Shown here one piece after another: positions 16,645-26,000 of a stretch of 34,790 bases of DNA. Origin of the DNA: Bacteroidia bacterium (GTDB lineage: Bacteria; Bacteroidota; Bacteroidia; B-17B0; Aurantibacillaceae); NCBI GenBank assembly GCA_020846335.1, contig JADLED010000013.1:1-34790 (forward strand), given 5' to 3'. The notes below the pieces were generated by a model that was not told where the DNA came from, ran no database searches, and saw only the letters and a list, made by a program, of their open reading frames with translations. Each line of letters opens with the position of its first letter. The first letter of the stretch is position 1. Both the position numbers and the translations under genes were made by a program.

Positions 16645-19600
16645 TTGAACAGAGTTAAAGTATATTTTGTATTATTTCTAACTCAGTTAGTATTAAGCCA
16701 AACAATGTTTTCCCAAAACCAAACTAAAAAGTGGTTTTTTGGAAATGGGGCGGGTTTAAATTTTTCAGGTGCTACGCCAACAGTAATTACCGGCGGGGCA
16801 ATCACCACGTCAGTTGGTTGCGCCAGCGTGGCTGATGCCGCCGGTAATTTGTTGTTTTATACCGATGGAGTTACCGTTTATAATCAAACCCATTCGGTAA
16901 TGGCCAATGGCAGCGGACTGTTGGGGAATGATGCTGCCCAATCGGCCATGATTTTGAAAAAACCCGGCAGCTCTAATTTATATTACATTTTTACTGTACA
17001 GGGCAATTATGGTTCCGCCGGCTTAAACTATTCCATAGTGGACATGAGTTTGGCAAGCGGCAATGGCTCTGTAACCATTAAAAATGCTTCCTTGTATGCT
17101 GGTGCTTGTTCAGAAAAGTTAACAGCTACCAAACACTGCAACGGAACGGATTATTGGTTGCTGGCGGTTTGTGGCGGAAGTTTAAGTTCCTATTCGTTAA
17201 CTGCACTGGGTGTTAGCACAGTGGCGGTGGTAACTCCTTCGGCAAATATTAATTTAGCAACTATCGGTTATGGCTTAAAGGGTTGTATGAAGCTTTCACC
17301 CAATGGTAGAAAATTAGCGCTTTGTTCATATACCATAATTCCCTTTTCTGGAGGCACTTCCAAAGCCTTTTTGTACGATTATGATAACATCACGGGTTTG
17401 GTGTCTGGAGGAGTGATGTTATTAACTGGAAATTCCACTCCAATGGCTAATAATACTTATTATGCATATGGCGTTGAATTTTCACCGGATGGCACAAAGG
17501 TTTATTATGCCAATGGGGGACTTATCCAGCACGATCTTTGTGCAGCTAGTCCCACAGCACCTATAGTTATTTATTCGAATAACGATGGGCAAACTGTGAA
17601 CTACTCTTTAAAAAGAAGTTTACAATTGGCACCGAACGGTAAAATTTACATTGCCAATTCTGATCCGAGCAGCACCACCTCATTATTTGCACCTACCAAT
17701 AGCCTCAGTGTAATAAATAATCCCAATGTTGCAGGCAGTGGCTCCAATTTTAATCCAACCGGGCAATCCTTAGGCACTTATTCCTGCCAATGGGGTTTAC
17801 CCAACTTTCCGGGAAGTTTTTTTGAGCAAAAACCCGGTGCCAGTTTTTCTTATACAGCCAATGCCGAAACCAGTTGTTTAACGGCCAGTTTTAGTCCCTC
17901 GCAAATCTGCTCTGCTTCTGGTTATAGCATCATGGGTTATCAGTGGAATTTTGGTGACCCTGCCTCTGCCTCGGCTAACACTTCGTTTTTGTCTAATCCT
18001 GTTCATACTTACCCTGCCCCCGGTAGCTACACAGCACAGCTCATCCGTTCCTTTCAGTGCAGCAACGACACCTTGTATCAAGTGGTTACCATAACCTCAC
18101 CCACCATCAGTATTTTATCACCAACGGCTGCTTGTGGTGTAAACACAGCATCGGTTTTTGTAAGTGGCGGCACAGGTTTGTATTCCTACAGTTGGAGTCC
18201 CACCACACAAACCACTTCTGTGGCTTCTTTTACCTCAGCGGGAATATTCACACTTTATTTTACCGACAATGGTGGAGGTTGTTCAGCAAGCAAAACCATC
18301 AACATCATTAACACGGTTCTTAATCCCTCGGTAAACACAGCTAGTTTGGCCTGTTTTGGCAATAACAACGGTTCAGCGACCGTATCAGTAAGTGGTGGTT
18401 CTGGCAGTTATACCTACACCTGGAATGGCGTTCCACAAAATACCACAGCAATAAACGGATTAAGCGCTGGTATTTTTACGGTTAGCGCCTTCGATTTAAT
18501 AAACCTTTGCACAATCAACAAAACCTTTACCATTGCGCAACCATCGCCAATAACAAGTTCGCTTGGCGTTTTTGGTACAGCCTGTGTTGGGCAAAGTGTG
18601 AGCATCTGGGTCAATGCATCTGGAGGCACTCCTCCGTACAGCTATGCCTGGTCGGTTCCATCGCCTGCTACCAATAGCATTTCGGTAATTCAAAATACAA
18701 GTGGAACTTACAATTATTCGGCAGTTGTTGTGGATTCACACAGTTGCATGGGTATGGCAAGCGTAAGCGTCAATTATATTCCGTATCCTTTTGTGGCCTC
18801 CTATAACAGCACTGTATGCGCCTCGCAAAGCGCCACCTTGCTTACCAATGGAACACTGAGTTACACCTGGCAACCGGGTGGATTAAATGGCAATAACATT
18901 GTGGTGAGTCCTGCGGCTACTTCCATATACACATTGAGTGGCGACAGTTTGGGTTGTGTATCGAGTGCCACTGTAATGGTTACCGTTAATCCAACGCCTA
19001 CGGTTTCAGCAAACAGTAATTACCCTTTATGTGTGGGTCAAAATTTGTTATTGTTTGCCGGAAGCAATGGTAGTTCAGTAATGTGGACAGGGCCAAACGG
19101 ATTTTTTTCGGGTCAGTTATCACCAACGATTAGTACCGTTAGTTTGGCCAATGCCGGAAATTACACACTGGCGGGTACCAATGCATTTGGCTGCAGTTCT
19201 TCAACAATCTTACCAATCACAATAAACGCAAATCCAAGCCTGAGTGTAAATGCCAAGCCCTTAATTTGTTTGGGCGAAAGTGTGACATTAACAGTATCAG
19301 GTGCCAATAATTACAATTGGAGCACAGGAGGCAGTGGAGCAGTGATTGTGGTTACGCCCAGTTCCAACTCAAATTACACGGTAACAGGCACGTCTTTGCC
19401 TTCAGGCTGCAATGCCGATAAAGTGGTCACGGTTAAGGTAAGCGAATGCTTGGGAATGGGGGAACTATCAAACAAATTGGATTTAAGCGTTTACCCAAAT
19501 CCAAACAATGGCGAATTTACGATTGAGTCAGAAAAGGGTTTAATGTTAGAGATGTTTAACCACTTGGGGGTACAGGTTTTTGCTCAGCGAGTTGATGCAG

Positions 19601-19707
19601 GTAATCAAAACATTCATTTACAAAATGTCAGCAATGGGTTATATCTTTTGAAAGCCAATGACGGAACCCAAACGCGGTTTTTAAGACTCATTATCAACAA
19701 TCAGTAA
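16645..19707 (+). CDS. Large T9SS cargo protein: propeller, PKD, SprB-like and Ig-like repeats, type A sorting domain
   Basis: A secreted surface protein of 1020 aa. The start is TTG 16645: the residues it gives, MNRVK, match the N-terminus of the ATG-started neighbour at 22905, and the next ATG would cut off the signal peptide. After the signal (ending MFSQ), residues about 28-400 carry the family propeller opening WFFGNGAGLNFSG, then NLLFYTDGVTVYN and FSPDGTKVYY. A PKD domain (ASFSYTAN...YQWNFGD) follows at about 400-480. SprB/Ig-like repeats with WSP, GGSGSYTYTWNG and GLSAGIFTVSAFD motifs follow to about 930. The type A sorting domain is at 945-1020 (LSVYPNPNNGEF...). T9SS should place it on the cell surface or release it, probably for adhesion or glycan binding. 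It is second in an operon with 15068. Confidence 0.88.
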   Translation: MNRVKVYFVLFLTQLVLSQTMFSQNQTKKWFFGNGAGLNFSGATPTVITGGAITTSVGCASVADAAGNLLFYTDGVTVYNQTHSVMANGSGLLGNDAAQSAMILKKPGSSNLYYIFTVQGNYGSAGLNYSIVDMSLASGNGSVTIKNASLYAGACSEKLTATKHCNGTDYWLLAVCGGSLSSYSLTALGVSTVAVVTPSANINLATIGYGLKGCMKLSPNGRKLALCSYTIIPFSGGTSKAFLYDYDNITGLVSGGVMLLTGNSTPMANNTYYAYGVEFSPDGTKVYYANGGLIQHDLCAASPTAPIVIYSNNDGQTVNYSLKRSLQLAPNGKIYIANSDPSSTTSLFAPTNSLSVINNPNVAGSGSNFNPTGQSLGTYSCQWGLPNFPGSFFEQKPGASFSYTANAETSCLTASFSPSQICSASGYSIMGYQWNFGDPASASANTSFLSNPVHTYPAPGSYTAQLIRSFQCSNDTLYQVVTITSPTISILSPTAACGVNTASVFVSGGTGLYSYSWSPTTQTTSVASFTSAGIFTLYFTDNGGGCSASKTINIINTVLNPSVNTASLACFGNNNGSATVSVSGGSGSYTYTWNGVPQNTTAINGLSAGIFTVSAFDLINLCTINKTFTIAQPSPITSSLGVFGTACVGQSVSIWVNASGGTPPYSYAWSVPSPATNSISVIQNTSGTYNYSAVVVDSHSCMGMASVSVNYIPYPFVASYNSTVCASQSATLLTNGTLSYTWQPGGLNGNNIVVSPAATSIYTLSGDSLGCVSSATVMVTVNPTPTVSANSNYPLCVGQNLLLFAGSNGSSVMWTGPNGFFSGQLSPTISTVSLANAGNYTLAGTNAFGCSSSTILPITINANPSLSVNAKPLICLGESVTLTVSGANNYNWSTGGSGAVIVVTPSSNSNYTVTGTSLPSGCNADKVVTVKVSECLGMGELSNKLDLSVYPNPNNGEFTIESEKGLMLEMFNHLGVQVFAQRVDAGNQNIHLQNVSNGLYLLKANDGTQTRFLRLIINNQ

Positions 19708-19724
19708 TCGAATTTATATTGTAC

Positions 19725-19754
19725 CATCGCTTTCTAACGAATATAAAAGCGATG
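19725..19754. terminator. Bidirectional terminator hairpin between convergent cargo genes
   Basis: A 9-bp perfect inverted repeat CATCGCTTT (19725-19733) / AAAGCGATG (19746-19754) with a 12-base AT-rich loop. It lies between the stops of the convergent genes 16645-19707 and 19759-22905 and ends 5 bases from the latter's stop. Confidence 0.6.
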
Positions 19755-19758
19755 AGTT

Positions 19759-22700
19759 TTATTTCTTCAGTACTTTTCGTACTTCATAAGTGTTTTTGCC
19801 CTCAATCACAAGCACATAAATTCCGGGGCTATACGATTCCGCATCAATCAGGTTTGTTCCAGCTTTAACATCCTGCGAATAAAGTACTTCGCCAATTACA
19901 TTATAAATAGTAAGATGTACCGGCTCTAAATTTTCTATAGTCAACGTTTGATTAAATGGATTTGGGTAAACACTTAGTTTAATGCCGTTAAATTCATTGT
20001 CTGAAAGACCCGTGCAGGGCAAGACAGCTAAAGAGAATGTGCCTAAGTTGGAACATCCCGTAAGAACATCTGTTCCTGTAACCCAATAATATGTCGTTGT
20101 TTTTGGAGAAACAATTAAAGAAGAACCAACTACCGAATTACTCCATAAAAACGTGTCGGCTCCGGTAACATTCAAAACAGTGGTTTCGCCCTGACATATA
20201 ACAGAATTGCCTGTAATTTGAAGGGTTGGCAGAGGCATAACACTCACGCTTTGTGCTGAGCTGCCTGTGCAATTGCCCAAAGTGTTGGTGCCAATTACCG
20301 AATAGGTGCTGGCTACAAAAGGTGAAACCATTACGCTCGAACTTGTGCTGGTATTGCTCCAACTATATGTGTTAGCACCACTTGCCATTAGGGTGGCAGT
20401 TTTGCCTGAACAAATAACTGAATTACCACCAATGCTTACCGTAGGTAACGGCGCCACTGTTACCGTAAAAATAGTTATGCTAAGGCAAGGATCAGGCGCC
20501 TGTGATCCAACAACTGTGTAGCTGCTTGTAGTTAGAGGTGCAACCGTTATTGAACTACTGTTTGATCCAGTGCTCCATGTAAAAGAATTAATACCAGTGG
20601 CATTTAAACTAGCAGAGCTACCAATACATATCACCGAACTTCCGGAAATGGCAATCAGGCTTCCATTTACAGAATAAACACCGCTTGCCGATTGAGAACA
20701 AGTGCCCAATATATTGGTATAAGTATAAGTGTTTAGGCCAGCAAATGCCAACGATGGTGTAATAACACCATTGCCCGAAACAGGCGCCACACTGCCTGTA
20801 CCAACTGATGAAAACACACCGCCAGGTGGCGAAACATTTATTGTATAGTTTTGACCCGAACCCATGCAAAGAGGATTTGGTATGGCACTAAGGCTTGGCG
20901 TTAGAGGATTAAATACCGAAACCGAAAGTGTTTTCGTTTGCGGACAATTAACCACTGATGGGGTTACTGTAATACTGTAAACTATTGTAGCACTGGCGCC
21001 CGGGGCCACACTGGGTGAAATAATAGTGGTTTGTAACGTTGCCATGCCGTTGGCCAAAAAGTTAGTTGGACTCCACGAATATGAATATTGGAAGGGAGAA
21101 AGAGTACCGCTAAAATAACAAGTGGCCAAAAACGCGGTTCCGGAACAGGTGGAATAACTAAGCGGACTCACACTAAAATTTAAAGAATAAGGACTAACCG
21201 TAAAACTTTTTGAGTAATAACACGAACCATCAAAGGCAGTTACACTGTAAACACCATTGTTAGTTAAATTGGAAATATTAAAAGTGTTGGAACCCGTTGG
21301 ATTGATAGAAGATGAATATGCAGGCGTGGTGCCTGAAGAAATAACCGAAAAGGAATTTAAGCCCAATAAATTATAAGTGGTAGGGTACAGCGTAATTAAA
21401 GCAGAAGTAGTAGTGGTTGAAGCGGGGCACAATGAATTGCTGATCGTACTTAAACTGCCCGGAGCAACTGTAACCAGCGTGTAAATGATGGAATCGCGGC
21501 AGCCGTTATTATTAAAACCTACCTGTATTATCTGGCCTTGGAAAGGTGAATTAATAGTATGACTAGGAGCAGTACCGCCAAGATTGGCGGCAACAGGAGT
21601 TGAGTTATAGTACCATTGAAAATTGGTACCAACCAGATTATTAAAATAAGCCGATGCCCCGCAATAAGGTTTAAGATAAGAATTAGGCGCCGAAGTGCCG
21701 GTGCCAACCGCTACTGTACCTGAAGTTAGCCCGCACAGGCTGTTACCGGAGGCACTTACTATTACTGTGTAAATACCAGGAGCGAGTGTATTGGCCACAG
21801 AAGAGGTGCTCACCACGCTGCTGCTGGCATTCGTCCATAGGTAATTATAGCCACTCGTGCTGCCACTCGCCCAAACAGTTGCTGAACCCGCAGCACCTGC
21901 CGAACAACTGGGTTTAGAACTGAGGCTACAAATAGAAACGGATCCCGGCAGGAGTGTATAAGTGGAACTGAAGTTACAACTTGCGTTCGGGGAACTTACA
22001 AGCACTGTGTAAACGGAATTAGCAACCGGATTTAATATGTTGAGATAAGATTGATTTAACGAACCACTTACACTCGAACTATTGGAAGGTGGTATCCAGG
22101 TGTAAGTGCTGTTAGGATAGCCCATTGGCCCGGAAATAATGGCCGTACTTGAATTAGGGCAATAGGCCACCGGAGAACTGCCACAGATTTCAGGCGGACC
22201 ACCATCAACTGGAACCATTCCAGTAGTGCAGGTAACATCCAGCAAAGTGGTTCCAATGTGGTTACCAAAAGTGCAGTCGTTGTTTATAAATTCAATATTT
22301 ACGCATGAACCTATGTAAGGACTTAAATCAATAAATTTTATTTGCCAGTTAGTCCAGGCATTGTTAATACCAGTAGAGTAGGAGGCATTAACAAGAGCGC
22401 AACCCGCAGCAAGAGTCATTGCAGAACAGCTGAGTGGAAGATTATTGCAATTATTTACCTTCACTAATAATTGAGGTTGGTCGCAGCAGATGTGTCCTGG
22501 GTTCTCGTAATAGCCTGCAAAGGCAAAACATAACGCGTAATTATTAGTGGTTACAGAAAATGAAGTTGAAAGTTTGGTGCTATAACTGTTTGGCGTAAAA
22601 TTATTTAACTGCGCCACCTTGGTACCACCCAGGGGCGAATGGCCAATTATACCCGCTCCCGGAAAATTTATTATTGGCGTGGCTACTATCGAAAACTCAC

Positions 22701-22905
22701 TACTGCCCGGATACCAGGGACCATTAGCGCAGCCATTCACGGTCATGTTACTTAAACTCCAGCCCGGCACCGAATTAGCCCCTGTATAGGTTCCAACGGC
22801 ACTGGCTTCAAAATTAATGTTTGGTGGATTAATTAACTGAGCCGAACAACTAAGTGCAAAAAAAAGAAGCAAAGTGCATGACACTATTTTTTTTACCCTG
22901 TTCAT
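19759..22905 (-). CDS. Large T9SS cargo protein: lectin/MAM-like domain, Ig-like repeats, type A sorting domain
   Basis: A secreted protein of 1048 aa. After the signal peptide (1-23, ending CSAQ), residues about 28-250 form a jelly-roll-like region starting INFEASAVGTYTGANSVPGW and including WQIKFIDLSPYIGSCVNIEF, which resembles lectin- or MAM-type carbohydrate-binding sandwiches. Divergent Ig-like repeats with paired Cys follow. At the C-terminal end are three regular copies of about 73 aa, each opening with a SVICxG-type motif and continuing ASGANTYSWS-like and VSP...Y.V.GT-like (Ig_7, CHU_C-associated type). The sorting domain is at 975-1048 (LSVYPNPFNQTLTIENL ... KVLKK), type A. It ends 5 bases from the terminator shared with 16645-19707. 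Likely a surface adhesin; the ligand is unknown. Confidence 0.85.
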   Translation of the reverse strand: MNRVKKIVSCTLLLFFALSCSAQLINPPNINFEASAVGTYTGANSVPGWSLSNMTVNGCANGPWYPGSSEFSIVATPIINFPGAGIIGHSPLGGTKVAQLNNFTPNSYSTKLSTSFSVTTNNYALCFAFAGYYENPGHICCDQPQLLVKVNNCNNLPLSCSAMTLAAGCALVNASYSTGINNAWTNWQIKFIDLSPYIGSCVNIEFINNDCTFGNHIGTTLLDVTCTTGMVPVDGGPPEICGSSPVAYCPNSSTAIISGPMGYPNSTYTWIPPSNSSSVSGSLNQSYLNILNPVANSVYTVLVSSPNASCNFSSTYTLLPGSVSICSLSSKPSCSAGAAGSATVWASGSTSGYNYLWTNASSSVVSTSSVANTLAPGIYTVIVSASGNSLCGLTSGTVAVGTGTSAPNSYLKPYCGASAYFNNLVGTNFQWYYNSTPVAANLGGTAPSHTINSPFQGQIIQVGFNNNGCRDSIIYTLVTVAPGSLSTISNSLCPASTTTTSALITLYPTTYNLLGLNSFSVISSGTTPAYSSSINPTGSNTFNISNLTNNGVYSVTAFDGSCYYSKSFTVSPYSLNFSVSPLSYSTCSGTAFLATCYFSGTLSPFQYSYSWSPTNFLANGMATLQTTIISPSVAPGASATIVYSITVTPSVVNCPQTKTLSVSVFNPLTPSLSAIPNPLCMGSGQNYTINVSPPGGVFSSVGTGSVAPVSGNGVITPSLAFAGLNTYTYTNILGTCSQSASGVYSVNGSLIAISGSSVICIGSSASLNATGINSFTWSTGSNSSSITVAPLTTSSYTVVGSQAPDPCLSITIFTVTVAPLPTVSIGGNSVICSGKTATLMASGANTYSWSNTSTSSSVMVSPFVASTYSVIGTNTLGNCTGSSAQSVSVMPLPTLQITGNSVICQGETTVLNVTGADTFLWSNSVVGSSLIVSPKTTTYYWVTGTDVLTGCSNLGTFSLAVLPCTGLSDNEFNGIKLSVYPNPFNQTLTIENLEPVHLTIYNVIGEVLYSQDVKAGTNLIDAESYSPGIYVLVIEGKNTYEVRKVLKK

Positions 22906-23091
22906 ATTCTAAAAGTAATGCCGCCACTCTTAAAAATAAATTTGTTCACTCATTGCAATGGCTTATTTGATAACTTAAATCGAAGCAGCGAATTTTTCAC
23001 TCAATAGAATGCCCGCTTTACTAAAAAGAAATAAAGTCAGAGGAAAAAGTTTAAGAATGAAAAATAAAAGGAAAATAAAATCAGAAAAGTT

Positions 23092-26000
23092 CTACCTGTA
23101 AAGCATCACATGGCCTTTAAATGTTTTTTGTTCGCCGCGCACACTGCTCACTTGTACCTTCCAAACATACACGTCCACCGGGCTTTCTTTATCGCCGGTT
23201 AAACCATTCCAGCCCATGGTTTTATCGCTGCTTTCAAAAATTTTAGCACCCCAGCGGTCAAACACCATCAAATTAAAAGATTTAACACCGCGAGTTACCG
23301 GAATAAACACATCGTTTAAATTATCACCATTCGGACTAAAAGCGTCCGGTACAAATACATTAAAATCTTCTGACACAACGATGGCTTTCACAATGGTGTC
23401 AGAACAGCCAAACTCGCTTTTGGCAACAAAAGCTACCGGATAAGTGCCCGCAAGATCAAAGTATTTCAAGGTGTTTTGCTCGTTGGCTCCAAAAGTACTA
23501 TTGTCAATCATGTACCACACCCATTTATTAACCCCTGCACCTTTGGAGGTGTTTACAAACACCACTTCGTCAAAATTCTCTACCGGCTTTTCAGGCGAAT
23601 AGGTAAAGTCGGCTACCGGCTGTGGATAAACATTTACCATAAAGGTTAAGGTGTTCACACAGGAGTTAATATCCTTAATGGTTCCTTTAATCAGGTGTTC
23701 ACCGGGGCTGGTAAAATAATTGCTAAAGGTATTGCTGCCAAAGGTTTTGTTATCCACAGTCCAATTGCTGTTGGTTAGCGATGCCGATGCACCGGAAGGA
23801 TAAAATACATAATCCGATTTAAACGGCACACAGCCTTTCAACAATCCACCCATAATTCCGGTAGGCAAATCGTCAATATGAATAGAGGTGGTAATCACGG
23901 CACGGCAATTGTGTATATCCTTAGCCGTTAACGTATAGGTACCTGTGTAGTTTAAACTGTTTGCCGGAAAAGAAATGGTTTCGCCCGCAAACGAAAAATT
24001 ACCCGGCCCGCGCCAATCGTAGCCATAAGCCCCAAAGCCTTTAAAAGTAACCACTTCATTCAAACAAATTTTCCGCGATGGAGAAACCTGAAGCCATGGA
24101 ACAGGCAGCGGTAAAGTAGCTAATGTAGCCATGGCAACACTCGTACAGGTATTAAGTGCCGACCCAATTACTGTGTAAATAACCGGGGCAATATTTACCG
24201 CCGAATTAATAACGGCATTGCTTTGATTACTAAAAAATCCGGTGGGATTATACCAATTGTAGGATACAGCGCCGCTTGCCTTTAATACAGCTTCATCTTT
24301 AAAACACACCGTGTTACTAATGGCCGAAACAGTTGGATTACTTAATACAGTAACCGTGGTGGTGCCATAGTTTACACAGGTATTAATATCGGTTACCGTT
24401 ACACTGTAAATGCCTGAAGCCGATAAAGCACAGGAATCACGCCCGGCATTGGCTCCACCAAACAAAAAGCCGGTAGGCCCTGTCCAAACTACAGTAGTTA
24501 GGTTTAATGCGGTAACACCTAAACTAAGGCTTTTGGTTTCGCAAACAGGGCTGTTGGAAGTAATAGTGGGACTAGGAAGCGGATTAATAACAACCATGGT
24601 GGCGCTGTTGGTAAAACAAGGCCCAAGGCTCACATACAAATTGTAAAGGCCACCCGCTGGCAGTGTTACCGTGCTAATTACAGGGTTTTGCAAGGTGCTG
24701 ATAAAGCCGTTTGGCCCGTTCCAGGAATAGGATGCTCCCGGAATTGTGGGCGCGCTTAAATGCAGAGTGGTTCCAAAACACTTGGGGCTATCGCTCGTAG
24801 GAATTGGCATTGGCATATTGGTTACCGTAACATTGGCCACACTGGTGTTGGTGCAACCTTCTACCGAAGTAACCTTAACCGTGTAATTACCCGAAGAAGA
24901 TGAAAACGGACCAAAAATGCTCGGATTTTGAACAGGCGAACTAAAACCAAGTGGTCCGCTCCATAAATAACTGGCACCACTAACGGAGTTGGCCGATAAA
25001 TTAAGCACCTGCGTGCTGCATACAGTGCTGCCAACTGAGCTTACAGTAGGTGTGGGATAAACTATCAAAGAAGCGGAAACAGCTCCGGTACAGGAGTTGG
25101 CTGCTGTGGCAATTACCGTATAAATACCGGCATTTCCAGTGCCCGAAGGATTGATGTTAGGGCTTTGCAGTGTTGAGGTAAAACCACTAGGGCCATACCA
25201 GGTATATGCCGTGCCACCCTGCGCACTCATAGTTAAATTCTGGTTGTTGCACACCGGCGAGTTGCTAAAAAGTACCGGCACCGGCACCGGCTTCAAAATC
25301 ATGTTGCCGCTGCTAACAGAGGTACAGGTTTGCGCCGAACCAATTACCGTATAGTTGGTATTACCGGTAGGATTAGCAGTAAACGTGTTGGCATTTGAAC
25401 CACCCGTCCATGTGTAATTACTGGCGCCTGTGGCCGTAAGCGTGCCGGTTTGCAGCGGACACACAGAAACGTCAGGAACCGAAATAACCGGATTACTGAT
25501 AAAGTTTACTAACACGTTGGTTGAAATGGAACAACTGTTGCTATCAAATGCACTTACCGTGTATATATAAGTACCGGCGGTGGCTTGACTCACCACATAA
25601 TTGCTGGTGGTGGGTCCCGAAACCCAACTATAGGTGTAGCCCGAACCCGAACTGCCGCCACCTGCTGCAACAGTTAAGGTGGTGGTGGCTCCCGCACAGG
25701 CTGTTGCCGAAACCGCACTGGCCGTAACAGAAATTGGCGCGGGTTGCAAAATCATAAAAACCTGATAGGTAGAACAGTTGGTAATCGCATCAGAAACATA
25801 TACGGTGTAAATACCTGCCGAAAGGCCGCTTGCCGCAACACCCGTTTGGGTGCTACTGCTGCCAAACCAGGTGTAATTGTAATTGCCTGTGCCGCCAGAC
25901 ATCGTAATGGCTGCGGTACCGTTGTTCACACCAAAACAGGAGAGCATGGAAGTATTATTAACCGTGCCATAAAAAACTGTGCTCGAAGCCAGATTCACAG

